DNA of 64,000 nucleotides from Nephrocerus scutellatus (GCA_947095585.1 OX352765.1:17668444-17732443); one strand, 5' to 3'; positions 1 to 12,340 are shown, counted from the first letter of the stretch. Notes: generated by a model not told the origin, from the letters alone. Made by a program: numbers and translations.

Positions 1-235
1 CCCAGGAACCCCGGACTTTTTGGAGCGAATTTTATGCTGGAAGGTTCATTAGCCGAAACTTCTTGTTCAATGATGCTGGAAACGCACTAACAGTCAAGGT
101 AGATCGCTACTGGACCATTTTGACTGCAGAGTATTATATCGAACAGTCAAAACAGTCGCTTACTTTACCGATTCTCAAAAATGTCACTGAACATTTTAAG
201 TATACCAGAGAAGCAGAAGAATCTAAATAATAATT
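1..235 (+). pseudogene. mariner-like transposase relic (short fragment)
   Basis: A reading frame from about base 39 can be read as G-R-F-I-S-R-N-F-L-F-N-D-A-G followed by LTVKVDRYWTIL. This lines up with the GPYFFKDEAG..VTVNGKRYRAMI segment of the mariner-like transposase at 28.2 kb, the stretch between the first and second catalytic aspartates. No flanking catalytic motif survives, and the window edge cuts the left side. The match is by eye over about 30 residues, so the family call is tentative. The rest to base 235 shows nothing else recognisable. Confidence 0.4.
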
Positions 236-779
236 GAAAACCAATTTTCACTACATGACCTCAGTTTAAGATCGTAATATAGCTAGCGGCCGGCATGTAA
301 CTTTAAATTGATTCACGGAAGTAAGTAGGAAAGAGCAAACAAGCTTTCAAAAATTGGTTCCGCTTGAGTTTTATTGGACCTTTTTTTAAGGTATCCCAAT
401 CAAAAACAAAACTTAGAATTCACCTATTGAGAGAGAAAAATTAGAACCTAAAGTTGTAAATCAAGGAGGGCTAAGGTTTTTATGTCGAAATAAGTTTCAT
501 GATGAGCATTTAGAGCGCCACGAGTATTGCGGTTGAATTCAAGGAGAGGTGGCATGCAGCTGGCTATTTCTCTTGAGCACCGCTGGTAGAAGAAGCGATA
601 AAACAGTGACAAGCAGGAAACGTTCCTACGGTGTTCAAGCGAATCTATTGATTTCGCTATCTTTGCACCACCGATAAGTTTTATCGCGCGGTTTTTAATT
701 CTATCTATGCTGATGAAAGGTCATTCCAACGAAGCTTGTCGTTAACGCACATACTAAGAATTGCGAGATTTTCAGTTTC
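236..779. other. unassigned AT-rich DNA
   Basis: No open frame with recognisable protein content, no tandem structure and no terminal repeats that I could see. It is probably part of the decayed transposon landscape on both sides. Confidence 0.4.
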
Positions 780-2157
780 CCAGATGCAAGAGCCATTCAT
801 GGATAATGACATGAGATTTAGGATTTGCTTGGACGACAGGAGACAGCATTTGTTTTTGGAAGCGTTAAATTCTACTCGATTGTTTTCTCCCCATTATTGA
901 AAGTTTTTTTTTTTTATTAAGGTGTCCACGTAGCAATTCAACGTGCTTTGAGTTCCACATGAGAAGTGGAAGGATGTTCCTCAAACTTATATGAGAAGCT
1001 GAGAGTGCTGTCGTCAGCGAAAGAGTGAATTGGATTAGAAGTCACAGATAAGAGTTCATTAATAAAAATGAGGAAGAGTGTAGGGGACAAAACAGAGCCC
1101 TGGTGAACGCCAGCATTTAAGTAATGAACTTTATCCAATACAACTTGTATTGTGCGGTCCAAAAGATAGCTTCTAATCCAGTGAAGCAGCTTATTATCGA
1201 CACCAAAGCACGCATTTTGGACAAAAGAGCTTTATGCCAAACTCTGTCAAACGCTTTTGGAAATATCGAGTGCAACAGTTTTGCTTTCATCAAAATGATG
1301 CAAAGACCAGTTCCACTAGTCGGTGAGATATACCATCAAAACACCAGTAGAATGTTGCCCAGGAAATCGAGACTGCCGGTCACTAAGGATTTCATTGGTT
1401 TCAAGATATTTCATGAGCTGAAAATTGATCAGTATTTCGATGACCTTGGAAAGAGTGGATGTAAGTGCTATGGGTCGGTACGAAGAAGGAGACGACGGCT
1501 CGCCTTTTTTGGGTATGGGCTAGAGAAAGGCTGTTTCAAACTTCAGAAGAATAGGATAGATGGAAAAGCTCACACAATGAAAATACCAGCTTGGAAGAAC
1601 ACCTCTTCAGAACAAATGGGGAAATACCATCTGGACCAGCGGATCGTTTAAAACTTTAGCAACTGCACGAGTACGAATGAATATCTTTCCCATAAAGTGT
1701 TTAATACTCTGATGTGGAGGCGGCAACAATGCACAATCTGGAAGCGTGGAGCTAGCTGCAAAATGCGTAGTAAACAGATTGGCCTTATCCTTAGATATGA
1801 CAGCTGGAATGTCATTATAAATGAGCGTTGGAATCGACGACGAGGCTGTATTTTTGATTCTTCTCACGAATGACCAAACATTTTTACTAGCTTTGGGACT
1901 TTGTAGTATTTTTTGCCATAATTTTTGATCGAAGGCGAACTTGACTCGCCGAAGATAGGCATTGCAATCATTTCTAGCTCGTTTAAAATTTATTCGGTTT
2001 TCCTCGGTAGAGCTTACTTTGTAAAACCGAAAGCATATCTCTCTAATCATAGAAGCCTTCTGACAGCGCGAATCATACCATCCATCCTCCTTTGGTTTGA
2101 CAATAATACCAATAAGGATGATGTTTGTGATTGCATCAGAATAATAAGTAATCACCA
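780..2157 (-). pseudogene. non-LTR retrotransposon (LINE) relic, family A
   Basis: Antisense reading gives pieces of a LINE polyprotein in the right order. The linker between endonuclease and reverse transcriptase lies at 2155-1607 (WYDSRCQKA, FVRRIKNTASSS, a LFTTHFA segment). The reverse transcriptase core lies at 1162-938, with [18 protein letters not shown] followed by the catalytic HSFADD box. The frames are separated by stops and shifts, so the copy is dead. The same QGS-LSPTLF and FADD wording recurs at 9160-9290, and partly at 57960-58020, so at least three copies of one family are present. The clade (CR1- or Jockey-like) cannot be settled by eye. Confidence 0.8.
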
Positions 2158-2278
2158 GTATTTGTGAACCGTTGCTATTAGTTAATTAAAGTGTTAATTT
2201 GTGAATAAACGAACTTGTGTTGTGTTTTTATTTGCAAAATTGATTGTGACCTCTCTAGAAAGCCTAAATTTCGTAACA
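2158..2278 (+). repeat. LTR 3' end fragment (same family as solo LTR at 45.1 kb)
   Basis: The stretch containing TTAATTAAAG, AATAAACG, ACTTGTGTTGTGTT, TTTGCAAAAT, AAAGCCTAAA and the end TTCGTAACA matches the last ~125 bases of the LTR at 45119-45606. It ends in ACA as LTRs do. No internal retroelement sequence is attached. The LINE relic directly to its left suggests nesting or adjacent insertion. Confidence 0.75.
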
Positions 2279-3894
2279 ACACCTTTCACCAAATCGAAAT
2301 GTTATAAAATTTGGGCACAGATTCAAATGATTGGTAAAACCAATTTTTCCAAAATGTGAATTTTTTAACTAAGCTCACTAACGCACAAAAGATAAGTCAA
2401 CATTTGTATCTTATCAAAATTTAATGTACGATTTCGAGAACAAATGGCTACCCACAAACTTTCAATTACCTCGAACAAAAAGGAGAGCAAAAAAAACCAT
2501 CATCAACCACAAATTACCTCAATTTTTCAATTCGATTAATGAAGAAAAAGTTTTCCTTTTATCTAAAAGGAAAAAAAAAATGATACCATCACACTAAGCC
2601 ACAAAACTTTGTCTTTTGTCTACGTGTTCGATGTGATTGTGGCACCTGACAACTCCTTTAACAAAAAGAATAATGAATGGATGGCAAAGATAACTTACCC
2701 CTGTTACCCTTATCCTTGAGAACAATTTTATTGCACCTGTTTGTTTGCAATATAATTGCCAAGAGGAAGGAATGTGAATGCCGCCATATATCGTGTTAAC
2801 GAACCAAAGGACGACTCTGGGAAAATAACATTCTGAACTTGGACGACGACGACGAAGGCTACGACATTAATCCTGCAAGCACACACACACAAGTTGCTGT
2901 CAACGAAAATATTTCTTCGCATTCGTGTATTATCCCGCAGGGAGGATATCAAAGTCACCACACCCCAACCAATCAAGAATGCAACAGATACTCGTATTCG
3001 GTTTCACTTGAATTTTTCACATCCCCTTAGCGTATGGATTTCATTTGGATCTGTGCCAAGGAACGATATTTATATACACACAAACACTACTATATGTATA
3101 CTAGTATCTATGTTGTTTTCTAGGATATGCAACAGATTGCACCTTGTCACGCACTTTCATTCACTAGAACACTAGAACACTTGAACACCTGAATATTGGT
3201 ACATGTGTGAAATCACCTTGTCACAAAAGTCTGGCTTATAAAAGGATATGTAAATTTGTAAACCACTCGTACCAAATGTGGAAATTTCTCAGCGCGTTGA
3301 CATTCCTTTCAAAATATCTACACCTGAGTGCGGATGCGAGTCAACTAACTACGACGCCAACGCGACCAACGAACGAGCGGAGCGGACGTAAAATGCGTGA
3401 AGAGCTTTTATTGCGTTTTAAGCTGCGAGTGTGTGTCGCGATTTGAAATATTTCGATTTTTTTGGGTTTTCACCCTGTCGTTAAAATTGTTCGTTCTAAC
3501 GTCTCGTTTGGATTACCTAAAACGTCAGGTAAAAATGAGATATTTTATCAGTACGTAGAATAAATTAACCTAATGACTCTCAAAATTTGATATGGTGATA
3601 GCCTCTTTTTGCGATGAGGCTGCTAAAGGACGCGCGAACCAAACCAATACCGTCGGCAGCTAACTGAATACTGAACTCATTCGGACAATGTTCGATGGCC
3701 TTTTGTCTGACATGCTAAGGATAAGTGAATTTGACTGGAGACGTGTACATTATGAGTATAACTTTTTTGTCCTTGGAAGGCAAGAGCAGAAAGGCTCTGC
3801 TGTATCTCTTCGTATAGTGTGTGTATGTCTTCAAACAGAACTTATCTCTCGTATTGTGTTTTTCGTTTGATTACACCACTGGAAGAGCTTTTTT
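2279..3894. other. unassigned intergenic DNA
   Basis: Several 60-90 codon frames exist on both strands, but they overlap each other, have no family signature and are rich in simple codons. Homopolymer A runs occur near 2490 and 2570. I see no supported gene or intact mobile element. Confidence 0.4.
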
Positions 3895-4431
3895 CAGAGT
3901 AACTCCGAAATTAGCTTTTTTATCAATATTCTGTTTGTTTGTTATTATTCTATTGTTATTATTAGTATTATTGCTACCGATATGTTCCTCTCACACATAC
4001 TTGAACTTAGAATGCTGATATGTTAAAAAAAAGCAGGTTAGGCTGTGTAGTAAACACTGCCGTAGGTTATTAGCGTGACAACGTCTGCCCGGGACGAAAG
4101 AAAAAAAACAAAGATCTTCTTGTCTGTGGAACGGATAGACGAACGGACATCTCAAAATGGTATAGTTTCCAAAATTCCAGATCCTAATGACCATATCCCA
4201 GAATTTCCATAGAAGGAGTCTTGTAGTCGCATCTTAGTCCTACATTCCGAATTTCATACGAATCGCTTGTCGCTAATGACCATATCCATAGAATTTCCAT
4301 AGGAAGATCTCTTATAGTCGCATCTTAGTCCTACATTGCGAATTCCATACGAATCGCTTGATGAATGGCTTAGTTCTCAAAAAAGTGCCATTTAACAGTG
4401 TCTCACTTAACAGTGTGTCATAACAGTATCT
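3895..4431. repeat. 537-bp tandem duplication, copy 1
   Basis: The block beginning CAGAGTAACTCCGAAATTAG is repeated head-to-tail at 4432-4968. The two copies look identical throughout, including a 67-codon antisense frame present in both, so the duplication is recent. The block includes AGGTTAGGCTGTGTAG, GCGTGACAACGTCTGCCC and paired AATGACCATATCC segments. A diverged relative lies at 47850-48120. Confidence 0.93.
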
Positions 4432-4968
4432 CAGAGTAACTCCGAAATTAGCTTTTTTATCAATATTCTGTTTGTTTGTTATTATTCTATTGTTATTATT
4501 AGTATTATTGCTACCGATATGTTCCTCTCACACATACTTGAACTTAGAATGCTGATATGTTAAAAAAAAGCAGGTTAGGCTGTGTAGTAAACACTGCCGT
4601 AGGTTATTAGCGTGACAACGTCTGCCCGGGACGAAAGAAAAAAAACAAAGATCTTCTTGTCTGTGGAACGGATAGACGAACGGACATCTCAAAATGGTAT
4701 AGTTTCCAAAATTCCAGATCCTAATGACCATATCCCAGAATTTCCATAGAAGGAGTCTTGTAGTCGCATCTTAGTCCTACATTCCGAATTTCATACGAAT
4801 CGCTTGTCGCTAATGACCATATCCATAGAATTTCCATAGGAAGATCTCTTATAGTCGCATCTTAGTCCTACATTGCGAATTCCATACGAATCGCTTGATG
4901 AATGGCTTAGTTCTCAAAAAAGTGCCATTTAACAGTGTCTCACTTAACAGTGTGTCATAACAGTATCT
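4432..4968. repeat. 537-bp tandem duplication, copy 2
   Basis: This is the head-to-tail copy of 3895-4431, offset exactly 537. The junction falls inside a TAACAGTATCTCA unit, which suggests unequal exchange between short TAACAGTG repeats. After copy 2 the sequence continues into the TAACAGTG array instead of restarting the block. Confidence 0.93.
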
Positions 4969-5075
4969 CACTTAACAGTGTGTCACAACAGTGTCTCATT
5001 TAACAGTGTGGCACTTAACAGTGTATCATAACTGTCAGTTAACAGTGTGTCATAACAGTGTCCGACTTAACATTT
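4930..5075. repeat. degenerate TTAACAGTGTGTC short tandem array
   Basis: At least nine imperfect units of the form TAACAGTGTGTC or TAACAGTATCTCA, with spacing near 13-16 bases. A shorter version of the same array ends copy 1 of the 537-bp duplication (from about 4392). It looks like a minisatellite tail of the repeat family. Confidence 0.85.
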
Positions 5076-5718
5076 TGCTTTTTGAACATGCACCCCTTTG
5101 TAGTGAGACGTTATCACGTCAAAAAAAACCGGGAGTGGTCGACCTTACCAAATCATAAGAAACTAACTATCTACCTATGCGTATTGGTGTTTGTCTACCA
5201 ATCTGTTTCGTCCTTATATTTCTTCTCTGCAACAACAGTTTACCACACTGTTAACTTAGCACTTAGTTTATGAATTTTTTAGACAAATCGGCACGTATGC
5301 GACCAACTGGATCAAAAACTAAGCAGTCAGCTTTGGTCTATGCACTGCCTATATAGAATTTCTAGTACTCCCTGCACTTTTGCATTTGCGTAAAATATAC
5401 ACTGTATTGAGTAAGATATACAATTTTCAAACCAGATGACATAAAAAACTTATCGGGGCATCAAAAATACTCCAAACCGACTACATTCCAACCCTTCAAG
5501 CCAATTTAAACCGGAAGGCAAATATGAGCAGAAAGTTATATTTAAGAATTACTGAACAATTTTCCTTTACGACGGTTTCAAAATTGAAAATGAAGCCTTG
5601 ACAAGAGTGTATGAACCCAACTTAAAGTTTTCCAAGTTACAGGAAAATATATACCATTAAGTTCTGCATGAAGCTTTAAATAACTGGTAAATAACGTGTT
5701 ATTATGAGTATATAATCC
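5076..5718. other. unassigned intergenic DNA
   Basis: AT-rich sequence without a supported gene. A 71-codon frame at 5058-5273 starts inside the TAACAGTG array and has no recognisable family content. Confidence 0.4.
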
Positions 5719-6010
5719 GTGGACACCGTGGCTCAGTGGATATCAGCATGACTGCTGAGCAGGAGGTTCGTGGTTCGAATCCCAGTAACACCAAAAAGTA
5801 ATTTTTATGTTATCTCACTTCTCGCGAATGTCTGACAAACGCCCGAGAGTAATAACCTGTCACGGAAAGCTTCTCAATTCGCCGCATTAAACTGTAGGTC
5901 CCTTCCACTTGTGTGAAAAAAATATACATGCACAACACAAATGGTCGCGAGAAGCTCCGCCTTGGACCGCAACGGTCTGTCGAGCTGAACATTATTATTA
6001 TATTATAATG
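5719..6010 (+). repeat. tRNA-headed SINE, most complete copy
   Basis: The 5' 70 bases look like a degenerate tRNA gene. An A-box-like TGGCTCAGTGG lies at 5729-5739 and a B box GGTTCGAATCC at 5772-5782, in the right spacing for an internal RNA polymerase III promoter. A tRNA-unrelated body follows (ACGGAAAGCTTCTCAA, TAGGTCCCTTCCACTTG, GACCGCAACGGTCTGTCG), and the end is an ATTATTATATTATAATG tail. Parts of the same body occur antisense at 13375-13545 and 59015-59085, so this is a dispersed family and not a functional tRNA. Pol III transcription is inferred from the boxes. Confidence 0.85.
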
Positions 6011-8729
6011 CACTGAAAGAACACCATTATGGTTACACCAATAATCACCTACGGAGCAGAACCATAAGCAGTAAGAATCAAGCTAAGCTCTGCATTAAAA
6101 GAGATAATGGGAAAAGTACCGAGAATATCTTGTATCTTAATAATATCTAAGGAATGTGGGAATAGAAGAAGACTGCAGTTGCAGGCTATGCAGAAATGCG
6201 GAGGAGACCTCGGGTCATCTTCGCAACGAATGCAGAGCAACGATCCGATAGAGATAGAGATAGGGACTATTAGGAACCGTACGAGATCTTGTAGTCTGTG
6301 CGTCATTTCTTAAGTTCTTAAGAGCCATTAGTATTAAGGGGGTTCTTTAGAGATCTGGTATACACTATTCCCAGAACACTAGTCGGCGAAAACGCAATAG
6401 ATCCGCATGGTTGCAGAACTACAACATCCACTTAATAAATCAATCAATTAATCAATTATTCAGTTAATCAATTAATCAACCAAAACAAGGTGGTAGATAA
6501 CCTGTCCTGAAGTATAACCATCCTGTGGGGTATCTGCTAAAAACACAACACCAAGGAGACATCAGGCGATGAGACGTAAATTCCTGAGCGATGTTGCTCT
6601 TATTGACCCAATGCCAGAGTGGGCGGTACCCATTATTACTTGAACTTGTCATAAAGTGCTGCGAAATCTCCGAATCACCCTCCTGTTGAATATGAATTAA
6701 GTCATTTTTCCGAAAAAGCTCTTCCAATTGGGTAAAAATAAAAACCGAACAGCTGGAATTGTAACTGTATGTGGAACTGGAGCAAGAGAATGTTCAAAGT
6801 TCACAGAAGAAGATTGATATCCCCATTTGGAACTGTCTATCGTCTGCTTGCAAGCGAACACCTACATTTCAGTTTACCAGGTAGTCCTGTTGGTTCTTTT
6901 GCACCAGGTTCGTTTGCTTGTTTTGCATTGATTAAGGGGGACGATGAGGAGTGGCTATTTGGACTCTATCAATTTCAATTTATCTTCCCGATGGAAGTAC
7001 ATACTTTATATTCACTGCTCACGTGACCCAATTTGCGATTTTGGGTTATGTCTTTTGTAAAAAGGAACACGAAACATTTGAACATTTTGGTTGAGTGGGG
7101 CCTATGTCTGCCTTGTATTATGCCCTGTCCTGTCCTGTCCTGTTCTGTCCTTATCGTCTCAATATACGTGACGACGTCTATCTTCCTTCTGACCATAAAA
7201 CTAAGCAATTTTAATCCAATCAAAGAATATTGAGTGAATACCAATTTTTTTTTTAACCAGGTAACTAAAATCCCAACAGCACGAACGAGCATCGTGAAAA
7301 GGCGAAATGTCCAAATGTCTGCGGCGACCAACATTGAATTCTAAGTGATAAAGGGTGTTTGGAAATTTTATCGGCAGACACGCACATTGCCACATACATT
7401 AATACGCATCGGCTTCGATACAATCCATAGCCGACCGGCCGACAGGACTATGAATAAAATCCGTTGCGTTCAAAATGAGTAGTCTGAATGAGCAAATTCT
7501 GTTGTTGTTCGTCAGCAACGACTTAGCCCTCTGTAATGGCGCAAATAAAATTCCTTGCAAAGGCATTCGTGTTTATGTTGTTCTGTTTATGAGCACGGAA
7601 AGGGCGCTTACAAAATCGACAGCACTTAAGTCACCCGCCCGCATTTCCATTGAATTTATGTTTCAATAATATGGCCTTGGCAGTGTAGTTGAGTGAAAAT
7701 ACCCGCCAGACCGACAGCACACAGTGTGTTATCCTTATCATTGTCCTTAATCTTGAAATAAATGTCAGTGACTGGTCGAAGTTGGCCTATCCCCACGCGG
7801 ACAGTTATATGTCGTCAGACATCGCCATCAAATCGACACACAATACGAATTGTTTCATAAATAAAGATAAGGAGTAATTAGCTAAACTGATTTGCGTCTG
7901 GGGTGGATTTGTGGTTATGGTTTTTATTGTTTCAGTCCAAACTGGAAGCAGCTGAGCAATGAAATGATAAGAATAGGGCGATAAAACGGGCGCGACTCTG
8001 GTGTTGCACTCTCAAGAAACAATCCTCTTAAAGTTTGCTTTCGCAGCAATGCAAAGGAAGTGCTAGGCTGCGTCTGCGAACAGAAGAATTCCATATTGGT
8101 TCCTTGCAATCATGGTAGTGGAGAACGAATGGAATTAGTTTAATCCTTAAACAACATCGAACTGTTCTTTGTTGTGGAGGATTTCTTATAAAGCGGGGTA
8201 GGCCGAAATTCCCTCGCAGAAAATATGGCGTTGAGATGGATGGATATGATTTTGTTACCAAATCAAAACCGGCGAAGGGAGTTTTTGTGGGTGGCCATTA
8301 CTGTACGCCGCGCCGGTTAGAAAGCAATAATAGAGGAATCCGCAGTGTAGAAGATAATTGCTGAATTGTTTCCATCCGTGTTCGACAAGCGAAACATTTT
8401 TCCAAGTTTTTCTGTCTGACCAAAGCCTACGTCTACACATGCAAATCTTGTATCCTACATTATTGCGAGACAGAAAGGCGAAGATGCGAAGGGCAAAGGA
8501 TAGATTACATATTGATTTTTCGTATTAATAAATAAAATTGTGTAGATGGGAAACTGAGGAAAATACTTTATCCATCCATTCGACAATCATGCTGAATCTA
8601 GAATTGTTTTTGAATAAATTTGAGAATCAGGATCAGTTTTTGTCAAGATTTTTCATAAACGAACGACAAGTATTTTAATGTCCACAATAGAGTCATGCTT
8701 CAAAAGTGATCATTATCGACAGTTGGATT
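6011..8729. other. decayed repeat-rich DNA, no supported gene
   Basis: A frame around 6030-6310 faintly resembles the region after the reverse transcriptase of R1-type LINEs (a TYGAEP..., KVPRISCI... stretch), too weak to call. A CTGTC pentamer run lies at 7115-7152. Other frames of 60-119 codons lie in overlapping antisense pairs and have no signature. Confidence 0.4.
7115..7152. repeat. CTGTC pentanucleotide microsatellite
   Basis: Direct reading shows repeated CCTGT / CTGTC units (CCTGTCCTGTCCTGTCCTGT with interruptions). No functional implication. Confidence 0.9.
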
Positions 8730-9860
8730 TCCATTAATTTGGAAAATGGCAAATATTCAACCCATTCCGAAAAAAGGTGATAAATCGGCACCTACTGACT
8801 ATTGCCCTATTGCTTTGTTGTCGGTTATATCGAAGGTAATGGAATCTATCGTTAATTTCAGACTAATGAGCTATCTGGATTCGATATCCAATCCAATGTG
8901 CAGTATGGATTTCGTAAAAATCGCTCTTCAGGTGAACTCGTGATGTGCGTGACTCATTGTCTGGAGCGAAGCATTGAAACCTATGTGAATCATGCGTTGT
9001 TTCCTTATATATTTCTAAGGCTTTTGGTAGAGTTTGACATGATTGTCTTATTAATAAGATTCGTGCGCTCAACTTACACACTTCTCTCATTGCCTGGATT
9101 GAGGGTTATTTATGGAACTGTAACTAAAAGTATTGAACGGAATATCTTCGGCTTCAGATGGCATCAATGCTGGCGTGCCCCAAGGGTCATCATTATCGCC
9201 TACGCTCTTTTTTATATATATCAATGACCTATTGTTTTATACACCCTGTGATATTCATTCATTTGCTGATGATATAACGCTATCGGCTTCCATTGAGTTT
9301 GTCAGTCAAAAAGAATGCAATTCTCGCTTGAATGGTTCGCGTGAATTAATGAATTCGACTATTATGTCGAATTCAAGTCATTCTCGATTGGGGCAAATCT
9401 AATAGAGTAGACTATAACCCAAATAAATTCCAGTTTTGTCTTTTTTCTCAGAAGGCTGTTCAACATTAGTGCCACCTGTTACTAATGGTGCCTCTATTGC
9501 AAGATCCGATTCACTTAAGTTGTTAGGTTTGAAAGTCTCAAGTGAACTTTCCTGAAAGGAACATATTTATGGAATTTCGAAAAGAGCTAGCCAATGTTTG
9601 GACTTCATAAGACGTTGTAACTTCTTCTTTAGTCCCTCTGAAGTATTTGCTTTATCTTGAGTTATCCGTTTGATAAACGATGTAACCAATTACTTCCTCT
9701 CTTAATACTTTGGAGCACAGACGAAATGCAGGAGCTTTATCTGTTTCAGGCCTTCAAAATAGCCTTTAACAACTTCCTGAAGGGTGACCTTAGTGTGATA
9801 GTAGAATGTGATGTTTTGTAAATCGCATTCCTTTGATTTTTGTATTATTATTATTTTTAA
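8730..9860 (+). pseudogene. LINE relic, family A (sense copy with 3' end)
   Basis: Sense frames give MANIQPIPKKGDKSA and CPIALLSVISKVMES from the reverse transcriptase start. In a shifted frame come YGFRKNRSSGELV, then PQGSSLSPTLF and HSFADDITLS, the catalytic box. At least two frameshifts and several stops break the protein. After the coding relic the sequence runs to TTTGATTTTTGTATTATTATTATTTTTAATAAAGG near 9835-9865. A very similar ending recurs at 39095-39165, which marks the family's 3' untranslated tail. Related to the antisense copy at 780-2157 and the fragment at 42190-42420. Confidence 0.85.
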
Positions 9861-9979
9861 TAAAGGGGATAGCCGTGGCGCAAGTCATTCAGGGAGTCCT
9901 CCCTTGGCAGTGAATTTGCAACTGTAAAAGTCTGGATGAGCGGGTCATTGGGCAATCTAAGAAATATTTCTGACATAAT

Positions 9980-11190
9980 GAATCGTTTGCAAGTGAGGTG
10001 GTTTCATACGACTTGCAAAGATCTAGAACCGAATACCCAGTTATATTGATTGTTAATGGCACTGCAGGAACAGGGAAAAATCCTACCATCGCAGCCATAT
10101 CAGCCATCAATGCCACATGATGAAATCGTCAGACCAGCATTTACTGCTACAGCTGCTTATCTAATTCGCGGTGAAACTTTACATAACAAATTCAAAATTC
10201 CTGTTGCAAGGGATAAGTCTGCTTAGTTTGGTCCTCTCAACGGAAATCGACTAACTGAACTTCAAACTAGTTTTGCTAATATTCGACTTGTCATCATAAA
10301 AGAATACTTTATGCTAAGTCTTCCGATGCTGGGTAAAATTTCACAGGCAAGTACCAGTTTTCGGAGATTAAGACGAAGAATAATTTATCGAAACTTTGAG
10401 CAGTCTTCGAAAAGGTAGATGCAGTAAAAAAAATGGCAATTACTACAAAAAAGGAATCCGTTAAATATTCAAGGTTTTGAGGAGTCTTTCCATGATGCTA
10501 CCTACATCTTGTCAACAAATGAAGCAGCAAACAATATAAATATTATCCAAATACAAAAGCTCAATGTGCCCATTACTGTTCTCAATGCAGTAAATAATCC
10601 TCAAAACTTGAAATCGAAAACGGCAGACGATTTCAGAGATTTGCAGCAATCACTGTATCTAGCTGTTCGAGCCAAAATAGCCCTGATTTCAATTATCAGC
10701 ACTGCATATGATCTCAAAAATCGAGCGTGCTAAAGAAAACGTCGTTGACATAGTTGATTGCAAACAGCTGAGGTTAGATCTACCCGACTTTATTGTAGTC
10801 CACTCTTAACAATAGAGTGGATTCCTTCTTTCAAGATGCTTTAACGCCAACGCCAAACCATCTATACCAAAATTTTCTTCCACTTTCAAGCATGTCGGTA
10901 ATGTCGAAAGATGCCAGAGGGAGGCAAACGCAATTTCCAATTCGTCTAGTCTATGCTATGACCATTTGGAAATGTCAAGGAGACACTCTGGTTAAAACGG
11001 CAGCTAATATCGGACATAGGGAAGTGGCTTGCCTTACTTTTATAGCATTTTCTTGATTTAGACACATAGCAATAATGCCCTACAACTTAGTACGAGCAAA
11101 CAAAAATTCTATCGCGGCTACTTTAGTCTTACGAAGGATTGAAGGATCAATACTCTCTGCCCTAAAAGTCTAAACTAACAACGAATGTAG
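9980..11190 (+). pseudogene. PIF1-type helicase relic, probably from a Helitron
   Basis: Sense translation across frameshifts shows PIF1-family helicase signatures in order. There is a Walker A-like GTAGTGKN after VILIVN (about 10040-10080; the final residue is Asn where Ser/Thr is usual). Then come LTELQTSF and VIIKEYFML (Walker B region, about 10255-10320), STNEAANNIN near 10509, LQQSLYLAVRAKIAL (about 10640-10690), and finally FPIRLVYAMTIWKCQGDTL and a REVACLTFIAFSRVR-like end (10940-11070). Rep/HUH endonuclease sequence was not seen upstream, so assignment to a Helitron is by family association. Stops and frameshifts make it non-functional. Confidence 0.75.
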
Positions 11191-12150
11191 TTTGCAACAC
11201 TCATAAGAAAAATAGCTTAAATAAACTGAATTACAACTATCTATATGGCAAGTTGAGCAGCTCCGTTTTACTACTTTACTATCTTAAAATAGGTAGAATT
11301 TGTTTCACCCTTTACGATGTAATATTTATCGCAAACATGGCCTGTCAATGTTAAATTTTAGTTTTGTGGTAATAAAAAGTTCAAGTAAATTTTAACTGGC
11401 CTTTTCTGTAAGAGCAAGATATATGTACATGTATACGGTATGGATATTTGCCTTTGTACTTATCAAACACATAAAACACAACTTCTCAATGCAGCGCAAA
11501 CTACGCATTACTTGCACAAACTTTCCCTTCTCCAAGTTCACCCCCATTATCACAAAACTAAACTAAAAGAAAAACAAACAGAAAGTCTCCGCGAAAGTTT
11601 TTGCAGTTTCCCAACAACAAGCTAAATGGGTTAAGGCCAAACTCAATTTACTAGAATCAGACCAACAGGAGATTTTCACAACAAGAAAAAACCCCTATTG
11701 TTTCCCCATGTACGTTGTTGCTCCACTACAGAGTCAATAATGTAATGGTATCAAATTTTAGTTTTCTTTTATCCCTTAATAGACCCATACGTACAGTGGG
11801 GATGTTAAATTTTTTTAACAATCTGAAAACAAAGGTCGCATAACGTCTGTCCGACTGAATTTTTTGTGAAATGTAAACAATCAAATTGGCTATTAGTTAT
11901 ACAAATCAAGGCATTGAAAAATTAAAAAAATAAATTACTTAGGGTTCATGCCAATAGGACTAACAAAGACATACGAAGGTGTATAGAAAAGTTCGCGGCC
12001 ATTAAAAAATGTCGTTTCCCTAGAGTGATTTTACGAAGCTTCACCCCTGCTTTGCATTTAATTTAGGTCACGCACGTGCGAAGTAGAGCAATTTTGAAAA
12101 AATTTACTCATTAGATTCATGAAGATATGGACTGGATTTAAGTCCCATCT
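11191..12150. other. unassigned AT-rich DNA
   Basis: No supported coding sequence. A short frame at 11440-11625 has no recognisable content. Confidence 0.4.
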
Positions 12151-12340
12151 GTCCTATCAAAACAATCGTTAAAATGTAGGTAGCCGAATTTAAACGTGGA
12201 CGAGGGAGCTTTATAGACGTCCCACATAGCGGATAAACCTCAGGTTCAGAAAAAAATATTGAAAAAATTTGTGATCATGGGAGTCCGTTGATTGAAGGTC
12301 TTGGTATTTCATGATATATATTAAGAAAATGTTTATCCTA
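12150..12340 (+). pseudogene. mariner transposase N-terminal relic (5' part of split element)
   Basis: Sense translation gives KTIVKM, VAEFKRGRGSF, DVPHSG, SEKNIEKICD and EGLGISF. This matches the helix-turn-helix region of mariner transposases (the VAEFKRGRTS...PRSGRP...ENIEK...IAEAVGIS layout). Two in-frame stops are present. The rest of the transposase resumes at 13620, so about 1.2 kb of foreign sequence separates the halves. Confidence 0.7.

Noticed and set aside
3991..4731. Two identical 67-codon antisense genes
   Set aside because: They lie in the two copies of a noncoding tandem duplication and have no family content.
5719..5793. Functional tRNA gene
   Set aside because: A and B boxes are present, but the arms do not fold into a convincing cloverleaf, and the sequence continues into a body shared with other dispersed copies; it is a SINE head.
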